The translations under genes and the position numbers were made by a program. Source: Goniomonas avonlea (lineage: Eukaryota; Cryptophyceae; Goniomonadida; Goniomonadaceae). From it: 12,007 nucleotides of DNA. The notes below the pieces were generated by a model. It was not told where the DNA came from. It worked only from the letters and a program-made list of their open reading frames with translations, and did no database searches. The stretch's first letter is position 1; every line of letters starts with the position of its first letter. Below, in pieces: positions 1 through 8,588 of this stretch. The stretch covers positions 1 through 12,007 of the forward strand of contig QUTJ01031474.1 of assembly GCA_003573635.1 (NCBI GenBank). The letters run 5' to 3'.

Positions 1-338
1 GTGGGAGGGGGGGAGGGACTGGGAAATGGAGACTGGCAGCGGCTGTGCGTAGATGCTGCGGCGCTGTGCGTTCTGTGCCCCCGCAGCACCCTTATGCGCT
101 GTGACAACTCTGACAGCTCTCTCTCACCACTACATGCGCGCATCCATCAAACAGGCAGCCAGGTGCACGACCACAGGCAGGCAGCAGGCAGACAGACAGG
201 CAGACAGACAGGGGCAGGCAGGCAGGCAGATGGAGGTTCACATTTGCGAATGCGTCGACACTGCAGTTTTGAGCCCGCAGCTTGACCAACGTTGCGGACA
301 CCAAACCTGACCGTGACGAGCGAGAGTTTTGACATCAG
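1..338. other. Unassigned 5' stretch, low complexity
   Basis: No recognisable exon is seen. Positions 173-230 are a CAGG/CAGA microsatellite. The TGAC-containing stretch just before 339 (CTGACCGTGAC at 308-318) is suited to a branch site for the acceptor at 337-338 or 342-343, so this region is probably intron or 5' flank of the GT47 gene. Open frames here encode only repeat-derived peptides. Confidence 0.6.
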
Positions 339-2644
339 AACAGGCGCCGCACCTCCCTCTGCACAACAGCATTCTGCTTGTAACGTCGGGGGACACAACT
401 CCGTCGCCCCCGGAGTGGTACCCTCGCCGCGCTGCCGATCACATGGGCAGCTCGCCAAAGTTTGCCCGTCGCACGCTGCTGCCGTGCTTCCAGGTGACTG
501 GCACATGAGGCACTTTGAGGATTATGGTGCTGGTGCTGGTGCTGGTGCTGGTGACGGTGGTGTGACGACGGCAGCAGCAGTGGTGGCGTTAGGGAGTTTA
601 GTGGTGGTGTTGGTGGTGTTAGTGGTGGTGTTAATGGTGGTGTTAGTGGTGTTAGTGGTGACGTCGGTGGCGGTGATGGCAGTGGTGGTGGTGAACCTGC
701 GTGTCACCCACATGCTCGACAAAGTCCGAACCTGCGTGTCACTCACATTTCGTTCGAAGCTGCCTCCGCTCGGCTGCAAGGCCACGTGCTGGTATGCACA
801 GCCCAAGTCACGTCATCGACCACGATCACTACCACAACAGCACTACGTCCCACAACCATGGCCACGCCCACTACCACCACCACCACAGCCACCACAAGCC
901 CCTGACCGTATTGCCAAAGCACAGCCCCCACAGACGACACCACAGCCAGGCGCCAGTATCTCAATCACTTCCCGCCGCCGCCACCAACAAACGCCACTAA
1001 CACACCAACACCAACACCGCCAGCAGCAACAGCAGCGGTAACGCTCCCAAGAGTTTGCCCCGAGCCTGTCTGTTTGTCTGTCTGTCTCACCCCCTCTCTG
1101 TCTCCCTCTCCCTCCCTCTCCCTCTCCCTCTCCCTCTCCCTCTCCCTCTTGCTCTGTGTGGACCGTTGCTGACGCCGTCGCAGCCACAAAGACATCGCCA
1201 TTCCTCCGATGGGCTGTAAACTCTGTGTTCACTTCCGCGGCACCCTTTGAGGGCGGGGACTATGCTGCCAGCACCACTTCCAGCACTGCCACCACCCACT
1301 AACACACCAACACCAACACCAACACCACCAGCACCGACGCCATTGCTGACGCCGTCGCAGACACACAAAGACATCGCCATTCCTCCTATGGTGACCCCCC
1401 CGCACATTTCCCGTGACGCCCGGGGCGGTGCGGGGTCGTCGGGCGCTCGCAAGCTCCTTGTTCACTTCCGCGGCACCCTTGAGGGCGGCGACTACGCTGC
1501 GAGTAAGTGCCCAAGTCCTAGATCTAATCTCTGGACATGCCGTTTTAGACTCGACGTCAATCATCAAGACATTCCAAGGATTGGTATCGAGCGACAATAC
1601 TTGAAACACGTCGTCTCAGACCATAGTCGTCCTAAACTTGAAACCTGTCGTCTCAGAACTTAGGAGACCTCACCATAGTAGTCCGAGACACTCAATAGCA
1701 GTCGTCTCCATACCATCTGCCGAGAGCGCACAAGACTGTGTGGACCACTCACGCCCCCCCCCCACACACTGTGCGCTGCCGTTTTGAAAGAGCACAACAG
1801 TTGCTGCAACGGACTGCGACAGTTGGCGTTGGGGATGCTGGTGTGAGCTTGCCGTAGTGTAGGGCCGGACCCATATCTCACACAATGTCCAGACTACAGC
1901 CGCGGTGTGAGGCAGCGACTGCTTGCAAGGTACTCGAAAACTGAAGGGTTTTTGGTGTCGAGCCGGCCAGTTGAGGGGAAAGATTACCACGAGGAGATGC
2001 GCAAGAGGTACTGGGACTGTGTGCGGTTTTTGCTCTCTCTCTCTCTCACACACACACACACTCTGGCACTCGCACTCTCTCCCTCTCTCCCTCTCTCCCT
2101 CTCTCCTCCTCCCTCTCTCCTCCTCCCTCTCTCCTCCTCCCTCTCTCCCTCTCCCTCTCTGCTCCTCGGCAGATCTACGATCTGTGGCTGCTAAGCACTT
2201 CCTAGGATGCTTGAATAATCGCTCTCTCTCTCTCTGTTGTTTGTATGGGCTCGACGTGGTGATTGATGCGTACACACACGAGCACATGCATACACTCACG
2301 AGCTCACGCGCACACGAGTAGACACACTTGAGCAAGACTGCTGATTGAAGGCAGCCGCTGAGACACTCGCAGTGTGTTCTGCCTCACCCCGCCTGGCTGG
2401 GAGCTCTGGAGTGTGAGATTCTTCGAGTCTGCGCTGCTAGGCTGCATCCCCGTGATCGTTGCAGATCACGTCGAGCTGCCGTATGAGTCCGAGGTCAACT
2501 ATCGCGGTTTCACCGTGAAGATAACGGAGGCGCAGCTGGATGACGTTGACAAGCTCATACGCAAGATAGACGCCAAGGCAGTCGAGGCCAAACAGGTTAG
2601 TCCCTCCTCCACCCGCCCTCCACCCTCTACTGCAAACACACACC

Positions 2645-2697
<53 letters not shown>

Positions 2698-2890
2698 CTC
2701 ACCACCCACCCTCGCACACGACATACAGACGTGACCCGATCTCCAGAAAGCGCTGCGCAAGCACTGGAAGGCGCTGAGCTACCAGCACCCTCCAGAGCAG
2801 GGCGACGCCATGGACATGCTGTTTGCCGAGCTCGCACACCGCGCGCTCGCCCTCAAGCACAAGCCTGTTGCTGGCGACTCGTGGCTGTGA
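339..2890 (+). CDS. GT47 exostosin-family glycosyltransferase, C-terminal part, 5 exons
   Basis: Exons: 339 or 344-493, 1361-1502, 1893-2007, 2373-2595, 2747-2890 (TGA at 2888-2890). All introns are GT-AG and all phases agree, giving 257 residues from 344. Diagnostic strings, in order: HNSILLVTSGDTT, CFQ-THKDIAIPP, LLVHFRGTL, the splice-restored NYSRGVRQRLL, DYHEEMRKSVFCLTPPGW (also splice-restored), the acceptor-like block CIPVIVADHVELPYE, and a basic tail ending SWL. This order matches the C-terminal half of the exostosin domain (GT47). Family members are usually Golgi type II membrane enzymes that transfer sugars from UDP-sugars to surface or wall polysaccharides; donor and acceptor cannot be told here. 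The N-terminal half and membrane anchor are not visible. The first listed exon may begin at 339 or 344, both after AG. Introns of 867, 390, 365 and 151 bp carry duplications and microsatellites. Family call is firm; sugar specificity unknown. Confidence 0.9.
996..1275 (+). pseudogene. Decoy copy of GT47 acceptor and exon 2 inside intron 1
   Basis: A diverged copy of 1288-1502 lies 177 bp upstream of the original. It repeats the CACTAACACACCAACACC stretch, the acceptor block GCTGACGCCGTCGCAG (1168-1183 versus 1345-1360) and the start of the exon, encoding HKDIAIPPM and later VHFRGTL. The exon copy (1184-1275) lost roughly 50 bp from its middle. It gained one T that brings TGA (1248-1250) into frame, and it no longer has the GTAAGT donor. 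A CCCTCT tract sits inside the copied intron part. It cannot replace the real exon, but its acceptor is intact. Confidence 0.85.
1069..1150 (+). repeat. TGTC then CCCTCT microsatellite
   Basis: A TGTC run is followed by about 60 bp of CCCTCT/CCTCT units. It lies in GT47 intron 1, between the two halves of the duplicated acceptor region, so it inserted or expanded after or during that duplication. Confidence 0.9.
1503..1892 (+). other. GT47 intron 2 (390 bp) with 37-bp direct repeat
   Basis: Donor GTAAGT at 1503 and acceptor GTCCAG ending at 1892. Splicing joins A with AC to make the Asn before YSRGVR, which fixes both sites. Inside, ACTTGAAAC(A/C)(C/T)GTCGTCTCAG occurs at 1599 and 1636. Related GTCGTCTC pieces follow to about 1710. 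Confidence 0.8.
2034..2235 (+). repeat. CT/CA microsatellites in GT47 intron 3
   Basis: CT repeats, a CA run and CTCCTCCCTCT units fill most of 2034-2164, with another short CT run at 2219-2235. The intron is 2008-2372. Its ends are fixed because AG joined to T makes the Ser of MRKSVFCL. Confidence 0.9.
2638..2699 (+). repeat. CA microsatellite in GT47 intron 4
   Basis: A nearly uninterrupted CA dinucleotide run fills the middle of the 151-bp intron 2596-2746. Confidence 0.95.
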
Positions 2891-2944
2891 TGCGACGCAC
2901 GTTACGTTGTCACTTTCAACATCTCCAAAGGCGAAAATTGGGAA

Positions 2945-3076
2945 CAGAGTGACGCCATTGGCATGCTGCTTGCCGAGCTCGCCGGGCGCTCGCCCTCAAG
3001 CACGAGCCTGTTAATCGTGGTTGTGATGCGACGCACGTTACGCTGTCGCTTTCGACCTCTTCAAAGGCGAAAATTA
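2945..3076 (+). pseudogene. Tandem copy of GT47 terminal exon and 3' UTR
   Basis: This repeats about 2798-2940, the end of the last GT47 exon plus early 3' UTR. Shared blocks include GACGCCAT(G/T)G, CATGCTG(T/C)TTGCCGAGCTCGC, GCGCTCGCCCTCAAGCAC, TGTGATGCGACGCACGTTACG and AAAGGCGAAAATT. Offsets run from 147 bp at the start to 136 bp at the end because the copy has small deletions. The stop-codon context GACTCGTGGCTGTGA is not kept. It lies downstream of the real stop, so it is a 3' UTR or flanking relic. Confidence 0.85.
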
Positions 3077-3129
3077 GTGTGCCACGGGCCGGTTTGGCTT
3101 GTGAGCGCGGGGGGCGTGATGATCACACG

Positions 3130-3345
3130 AGCAACTCTAGAGTTGGGTCCTATATGCCCGAGCGCCAATAGGGTTGTTGTGGAGACGGGGTTCCTGGCTT
3201 GCGAGAGACAGAGACAGGGACAGGGACAGAGACAGAGAGACAGAGACAGAGACAGACAGAGACAGAGAGCCGATTGCGCGGCACGTGACACTCAGAGCAA
3301 CTCTAGAGTTGGTAAGCGCCAATAGGGTGGTTGTGGAGACGGCGA
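3130..3345 (+). repeat. 166-bp-spaced direct repeat flanking a CAGAGA tract
   Basis: AGCAACTCTAGAGTTGG starts at 3130 and again at 3296. Each is followed by GCGCCAATAGGGT(T/G)GTTGTGGAGACGG. Between them is a CAGAGA/CAGGGA microsatellite (3206-3272). No coding content is recognised. Confidence 0.85.
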
Positions 3346-3889
3346 GTACCTGGCTCGGGTTTGCTGAGCTGGCGAATCTGGCTCAGATCTATCCGGAGCA
3401 TCAAAACATTGACTACTGCAGCCGAACTCTTGGGCGTCTCGAGAGCCACCTAATTTTCGGCACCAATTTTGGCTGGGATGCTGTTTCTGCTATCAAATTC
3501 AGACCAGATCCTCGTCTGAGTTTTGACCGTCAATAAATAAATAAATAAATTTTAATCGCCATGTCAAAGAATCCTGTCGTCCTCGACCGGATTTAGATCG
3601 GACCTAGATTGCAGCAAACAGCATGTTGATATTGAACGCGGTTCCCATCCGAAACAGCAACTGGCCGTGGAGTGTCAGCAGGAGGATTGCTCTAAATGGG
3701 CAGCAGCGTTGCTCTAGCAAACCAAGGAGTATGTATTTGCGAGTAACGACCAGGCTCCGACTCAGTCTCCGAGACCAACGTAGTGTTATCGAATATAATA
3801 TCGTGATCCGTATATGCGTGATAGAATGATGAACAAGCGCGGAACCAACGAGGAATGGTTTCTGGCTGCTCGTCCGTCGCGGCAATGAC
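3346..3889. other. Convergent intergenic region, no gene recognised
   Basis: No conserved protein similarity is seen on either strand. An ATAA run (3534-3554) contains AATAAA motifs that could be a polyadenylation signal for the GT47 transcript, but that would imply a 3' UTR of about 650 bases. The rest is unremarkable, mixed-composition sequence. Confidence 0.45.
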
Positions 3890-4760
3890 CCTGAGAGTGG
3901 CGCAGGACACGCACTGCCCAGTGTGCCTGGCCACTCAGTACGCCTCGAGAACCAACAACCGTTCTCGCCCAGGACGCGCGCCTGTCCAGTGCCCTCCCAG
4001 GCACTCGCCCAGGACGCGCGCCTGTCCAGTGCCCTCCCACGCACTCGCCCAGGACGCGCAACTGTCCAGTGCCCTCCCACGCAGAATGCCCCGAACACCA
4101 ACGAGGAAGTGTGACTGTTCTCCAGCGAGCCATCCAGGACACGCAACTGCCTGCCCCGTGTACCCTCCTACGGCCACAAAGTCCGGGACGGTGATCCAGG
4201 ACACGCAACTGCCCAGCCAACAGGAATCGCAACCGTCCTCAGTGTAACTTCCTACGGCCAGAATGCCTCGAGAACCAGCAGTGTAGCCGTGAGCCGGCAC
4301 AACGACACGGTGACCGAGGACATGCGAACCAACGAGGAAGCGCGACCCTGCCCCGTGTGCCCCCCCCGCCCCCCGCGACCACAACGCCTCGTGAACCAAC
4401 GAGGAAGTGTAACCGTGAGCCGACACGACGGGAGTGAGGACTGGCATCCTCTCCAAGCCGCCGAGATGTGCGTCAACGGCAACGCTTGCCTCGACAGCAG
4501 CAAGGCTGTGGGTGACACAAATGCTGTTGGCGCGTGGAGGCATGCCGTGATGACACAGCAATGAGCCAACTAGCCTTTGCAGCCACGGTGATCCAGGCCG
4601 CAGCTTCCCAGCCCAACGCCAGAAATGCCTCGACGACAGAATTGTCACCGTTCTCCCCACGACATACAAGTGCCCAGTGTGCCCTCCCACGGCTGGAATG
4701 CCTCGAGAACCAGCGAGGAACCGAACCCGTTCTCGACAAAGACCGAACACGGTGACACCC
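3890..4760. repeat. Degenerate minisatellite field with exact 40-bp array
   Basis: Around seven diverged modules recur, built from GCCCAGTGTGCC, CCTCGAGAACCA(A/G)CGAGGAA, GTGACCGTGAGCC and GATCCAGGACACGCAACTG. Copies of the CGAGGAA block are seen near 4100, 4330, 4395 and 4712, with partial ones near 3945 and 4271. Within it, a near-perfect 40-bp unit starting CTCGCCCAGGACGCGC repeats three times at 3964, 4004 and 4044. It lies just beyond the MFS stop codon, in its 3' flank. Open frames here are repeat translations. Confidence 0.7.
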
Positions 4761-4802
4761 CGAGGCTGCAGAGAGATCGAGCGAGCGAGCGAGAGCAAGA
4801 CC

Positions 4803-5402
4803 CTAACGCGCCTCCTCCCAGGTCGCGTTGACCGAGTCAATCAGCGGTTGACGCTTGTCAATGTCATCCGTGAGCCAACCCGCAGGGGCGTCGTCCTTGT
4901 CCTTGGTGTCGTCGTCAATGAACAAGAGCGTCACGACACAGCCCAGCAGGGACAGGCCAACCTGAGGAGGGGGTGTCATTCGACAAACTGGTTGAGAGCG
5001 GGGAGAGTGGAGTGTGACGGGGAGCGAAAGGGTCACGGCACAGCCCAGAAGGGACAGGCCAACCTGAGGAGGGAGCGCCAATCGTCGTGAAGGGAGAGTG
5101 AGAGAGAGTGGAGTGTGAGAGACGGGGAGGCTGATGTCGTTGCCGATGCATGGCAGGAAGCGATACAGCCCAGCAGGGTCAGACCAACCTGAGAAGGGGG
5201 TGCCATTTGACGAACTGGTTGCGAGCGGGGGGGGAGAGAGCGCGCGGGGAGGGGTGGGGGGAGAGAGTCGAGTGTGAGAAACGGGGAGCGAAAGGGCCAA
5301 CACAGCCCAGCAGGGACAGACACAACCTAACAGGGGTGTCATTGACGCGAAAGGGTCGTCATTTGACGAACTGGGAAGAGAGAGAGGGAGAAAAAGAAAG
5401 AG

Positions 5403-5461
<59 letters not shown>

Positions 5462-8324
5462 AAGCAAAAAAAGAAGGGGGGGGTGTTAGAGACGGGGAGG
5501 CGGGTGGTGTCGTCAACTGATGCATGACGGCGGAGCGAACAAGCCCAGCAGGGACAGGCCAACCTGACAAGGGGGTGTCAACTCAGAGAGGAGACACACA
5601 GAGAGAGGGGGGGTATTCCAACCATGAGGAGAGAGCGAATAGACGACCGAGAGAGAAAGAGTGACAGAGAGCGGGGTCTCACACCTGCATCCAAAGCACT
5701 GTTGATACGCCGTAGGCTGTAGAAATCGGCTTGTACATGAAGGTCCCAGCGACTGCTCCAAGCTTGGCGCTGGCCGCTGAGAGACCCGCAAATGTGCTCC
5801 TGTCAAGGTCATGTCAAGGTCACGTCACGCACTGTGCTCTGTCAGGGCCATGTCACGCATTGTCCCCTGTCAAGGTCATGCCACGCACTGTACTCCGGTC
5901 AAGGTCATGTCACGCAATGTGCTCCTGTCAAGGTCATGTCACGCACACTCCAAGTCGATAGCAACAGAAATACGTTCCTGACACCAGCAGGAAAACATCG
6001 GTCGGAGGGGCAAGTCTACCTGACTTCGACAGGGAAAACGGACGTCGGCAGCACAAAAGTAGCGATGTTCGGACCCCAATTGATGGAAAACATCACCACC
6101 AAAAACAGGCAAAATTTGAGCCACTTTGACCCAGTCGGATCCAGCGTGTATGCCACAGCCATGGAGCCAAAGGCGACAGCAATGAAGATGAAACCCCTGC
6201 CCAGTAGATCAGAGAAAGGACGTAAGGTGAGAGATACGATGAAAATGGTGCGGTCACCGCAGAGAGAGACAAGACTTGACTGGTGGCCGCGACCGAGATC
6301 GTGAGTAGTACACCCAATAGGAGAGCCAACTCACCGCTGGCAACGCCGACAACAAAACCATGAATCGCATGCCAGCGACTTGACTAGTGCGGTTCGAGTG
6401 ACTTCACTATGACACGTGCTTGGACAGGGTGGAGAGCAACAAGGACGTGTTGACGCACCAAAAGTCGAGGAACTTGCACCCTCCGACCACGTACCACTTG
6501 CCTCTGCTCTTGGGAGCTAGAAGCAAGATGGCAGAGATAGCGGACGGCATGCCGACAGCAGTGACAACCACCGCCTGCCAGGACTGCGCGAACATGCTGT
6601 TGAGCGTGTGAGCTTGTGATGGTGAGTGTGACAGGGGATGGCACGGTGGCGACGGCCTGCCAGGACTGTGCCATCATGCTGTTGAGTGTGCGAGCGTGTG
6701 ATGGTGAGTATGACAGAGAAGAGTTTGGCGGGATTTGTGACGGCTGTCACAACCGGGGACTGTGCGAAGATGCTGTGGAGTGTATGCGATGGCAGCAGCC
6801 GTCACAACCATGGCAGTCGACTGTGCCGACATGCTGTTGAGTGTCTGAGACAGGAGCTGAGGTGGCCGTGCTGGACAGTCACGCAACCACTGCCTATTGG
6901 ATAACGACTTTGACAGGAGATAAACATGGAGTGACGCCAACATGCATTGAACAGTGACGCCAACATGCATTTGAGTGCATGGCCTGAGTTTGACAGCAGC
7001 CAGGCCAAAATAGACCTGTGTCTCTCTCTGTGCCCGTGTCTCCCTTGCCTCTCTCTGTCCCCTCTGTCTGTGTCCATATCCCCGCACAGCAGACGCGCAA
7101 GTGGAGAGGACTGTGTCGGTCAAAAAAGGCAGGACAAAAAGGCACCTGTCAGTGTCTCCGAAGATGCTCTCAAGGATCTGAGGAGTGAAAATTGCAGTGC
7201 CGTAGTATCTGCGGGCAAAGTCCGTCAGAAATGTTCCGACCCCTGATAATCGATAGGTGGCCATCTACAGATCACACACTCTCCCTCCCTCTCTGTCCGT
7301 TTGTTGGCTGTCTGACCCCACCTCTGTCCTGCCCCCTCCGATCCCCGTCCCTTGATTCGTCAACAAACAAAGTCTGACTCACGAGATATCGTAAAGGAAC
7401 CACGTGCCACCAGTGCCCACCAAGGCTTTCCAATACTGCGCGTGGTGGACGGCATCTTGCAGGGGATTGCGCACTCGCTTTTTCTGCGTGCCTGGTTACA
7501 TTTTCGGAGTGACAAAGGCTTGGAACGTACCTGGAACTCTTGGCTATCCTCGGCCCTCAACTCGGCTTGAAGCACAATCATCGCTGGAATCGCACCCAGG
7601 CCAAGCAGCAAGCGGAACGCGAGGCTCACACTCCAATCGACCACGGGCAGCTGCGACAGAGCCATGGCCACAAGGTAAGGTGCCACTGGTAGAACGGGTG
7701 AGTCATTAACAATAACCACAGGTTACTGTTTACTTGCTCCCGGTGTTTGCCAGAAAAAGGCCCAACCCTGAAGGACGGGTTACCGGTAGCGAAGTAAGTG
7801 GGAAGGAAACAAACGCACGACTCGAGATGATGAGTTTTCACCGACTGAGGCGCCCTCTGCCGACGTGACAGCGCTCAACGGGAACTTGCCGCCTACGCCT
7901 ACCCCCAGTAGGAATCGACAAGCACAAACAATAGCGTAAACCATCTCATCAGTTCCCCAGGAGAGGAGGGCTGAGCCGGCCGAGCCGAACACGGTGAACC
8001 CAAGGGTGACGATCATGGCACGCCTGCGGCCAAGCAAATCCCCAAGATATCCCATGAACATCATGCCAGACATGGCTCCTGCAAAGACCTAACAAACAAG
8101 TTTGAGCAGCGTCAGGACACCAGGCACGATGTGTTTACCATTCCCAGCATTGCATATTCAACCCAGGCCGGCTCTTTCATCGTCTGAAACAAGTCAGATA
8201 TGAATATTCGACCAAAGTTGAACTGGACCTGTTTCATAAATGAGAGTGCAATGCTTGCACTGGCCAGGTTGTACTGAATGCTGAAGTTCGCCACAGACGA
8301 GATCAAGTTGCTCTTTTTTGGCTT
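4803..8324 (-). CDS. MFS transporter, phosphate-permease (PHS)-like, 11 exons, 5' end unresolved
   Basis: Exons in transcript order: 8324(or higher)-8229, 8183-8139, 8088-7819, 7767-7734, 7685-7531, 7483-7383, 7208-7146, 6596-6480, 6196-6020, 5799-5685, 4961-4803 (stop TAG 4805-4803). All junctions are GT-AG and all phases agree, giving about 443 visible residues. Landmarks: NFSIQYN in TM1, the MFS loop motif GYLGDLLGRRR, GVGVGGKFPLSA in TM4 (compare the GG-x-YPLS signature of H+/phosphate symporters), GWAFFWQTPGA, GTGGTWFLYDISYYGT in TM7, NWGPNIATFVLP, and STFAGLSAASAKLGAV. A short hydrophilic tail ends WEEAR. Likely a proton-coupled permease of phosphate or another small solute at plasma or organelle membrane; the substrate is inferred. 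No in-frame ATG is visible upstream of 8324, so a short first exon is missing. The six upstream introns are 45-174 bp, the last four 220-723 bp. Confidence 0.92.
4962..5684 (-). repeat. MFS last intron (723 bp) with four decoy acceptor/exon copies
   Basis: The real acceptor is at 4964-4962, followed by GTTGGCCTGTCCCTGCTGGG encoding VGLSLLG. On the plus strand the GCCCAG core occurs at 4941 (real), then at 5043, 5168, 5305 and 5543, spacings 102, 125, 137 and 238 bp. Each copy includes the pyrimidine-rich intron end, the AG and about 30 bp of exon start. They encode VGLSLLGCAVT, VGLTLLGCI, a frame-damaged version, and VGLSLLGLF before degenerating. GT (5406-5444) and GA (5445-5462) microsatellites lie between copies. 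Confidence 0.9.
5791..5945 (-). repeat. Array of about five MFS acceptor copies, 29-bp period
   Basis: On the minus strand GCGTGACATGACCTTGACAG followed by GAGCACATT recurs about every 29 bp. The functional acceptor is the last (5802-5800), followed by exon 5799-5685. Four upstream copies lie near 5840, 5868, 5897 and 5926; the third has CCGG in place of CAGG and has lost its AG. Each copy carries TGAC branch-like motifs plus the first bases of the exon. It occupies most of the 220-bp intron 6019-5800. Confidence 0.85.
6197..6479 (-). other. MFS intron (283 bp), no junction copies seen
   Basis: The donor GTGCAAG follows GGA GG at 6484-6480 and the acceptor TGGGCAG ends at 6197, with G completing a glycine codon (KWYVVGG then GFIFIAVAF). 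I see no repeated junction in it, so not every long intron follows the duplication pattern. A further small exon in it cannot be excluded. Confidence 0.7.
6597..6870 (-). repeat. Three decoy acceptor/exon copies in MFS intron (549 bp)
   Basis: The functional exon starts at 6596 after CAACAG and encodes SMFAQSWQAVVVTAVGMPS. The exon-start core (CATGCT on the plus strand) is at 6593 (real), 6675, 6769 (as GATGCT) and 6830, spacings 82, 94 and 61 bp. The copies encode SMMAQSWQAVATVPS, SIFAQSPVVTAV and SMSAQSTAMVVTAAA before degenerating. Each keeps an AG acceptor or close variant and a preceding pyrimidine/CA-rich stretch. The intron is 7145-6597. Confidence 0.9.
6925..6976. repeat. Short tandem repeat in MFS intron
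   Basis: AGTGACGCCAACATGCATT occurs twice in tandem, about 23 bp apart, upstream (in transcript sense) of the decoy acceptor array. Confidence 0.85.
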
Positions 8325-8588
8325 CGATTGGGTGAGTCTCAAGGCAAAACTTCTGGGCGCACACCATGGGTGAAGGGGGGGCCTCTCCTGTCGGAAAGGT
8401 GGGCTCGCTGGTGATGGAGTGGAGCTCCCTTGTTGTGGATGCGAGAGAGAGCGGAGGCTTCGCCCCGAAAACAAAACGACGCGTAAGGGGACGGACGGAA
8501 AAATATGATAGATAACAGCAGATTATTGAACAGCTAGAGTATATTGCTACCGTGATTCGAAACCCAGCCATCGGCATCGCCAGCAACA
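8325..8588. promoter_or_regulatory. Divergent promoter region of MFS and ProC-like genes
   Basis: The MFS gene runs left and the ProC-like gene runs right, with at most about 260 bp between recognised coding parts. Some of this must be the missing MFS first exon or its intron and both 5' UTRs. Positions 8500-8545 are AT-rich (AAAATATGATAGATAACAGC, then AGAGTATATTG) and are the likeliest core promoter, but no clear TATA box or named operator is seen. Shared control is inferred from geometry only. Confidence 0.5.

Larger units (their letters stand above)
494..1360 (+). other. GT47 intron 1 (867 bp), repeat-rich
   Basis: The donor GTGACT follows CAG at 491-493 and the acceptor GTCGCAG ends at 1360, phase 0. 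It contains a GGTGCT run and a GGTGTTAGT-type minisatellite (526-690), a 35-bp-period direct repeat GAACCTGCGTGTCAC at 693 and 728, an ACC/CAC-rich stretch (about 820-1020), the CCCTCT tract and the decoy exon. The long open frames across it are low-complexity translations, not genes. Confidence 0.75.

Noticed and set aside
292-1041. Long open frame of 249 codons on the plus strand
   Set aside because: Its translation is mostly VVLVV and poly-Q/P repeat sequence from microsatellites, and it crosses the GT47 donor at 494. Only 339-493, in a different frame, shows conserved protein.
3346-3533. Open frame with ELANLAQIYPEHQNIDYCSRTL
   Set aside because: It looks less repetitive than its surroundings, but I recognise no family, and the frame begins in the CAGAGA microsatellite with no supported start or splice site.
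3964-4083. Regular 40-bp array resembling a CRISPR
   Set aside because: The whole unit is repeated with no variable spacers, it has only three copies, and the host is eukaryotic.
3604-4840. Overlapping minus-strand frames of 148-301 codons
   Set aside because: They translate the 40-bp and related minisatellite modules (repeated GGHWT.ARPGR strings). There is no conserved domain and no splice structure.
8184-8228. 45-nt in-frame segment as MFS coding sequence rather than intron
   Set aside because: It is open and a multiple of three, but it begins GTCC and ends TTGTTTCAG. Removing it joins SFMKQ to TMKEPAWVEY as MFS relatives expect, and its length matches neighbouring introns. Retention as a minor isoform remains possible.
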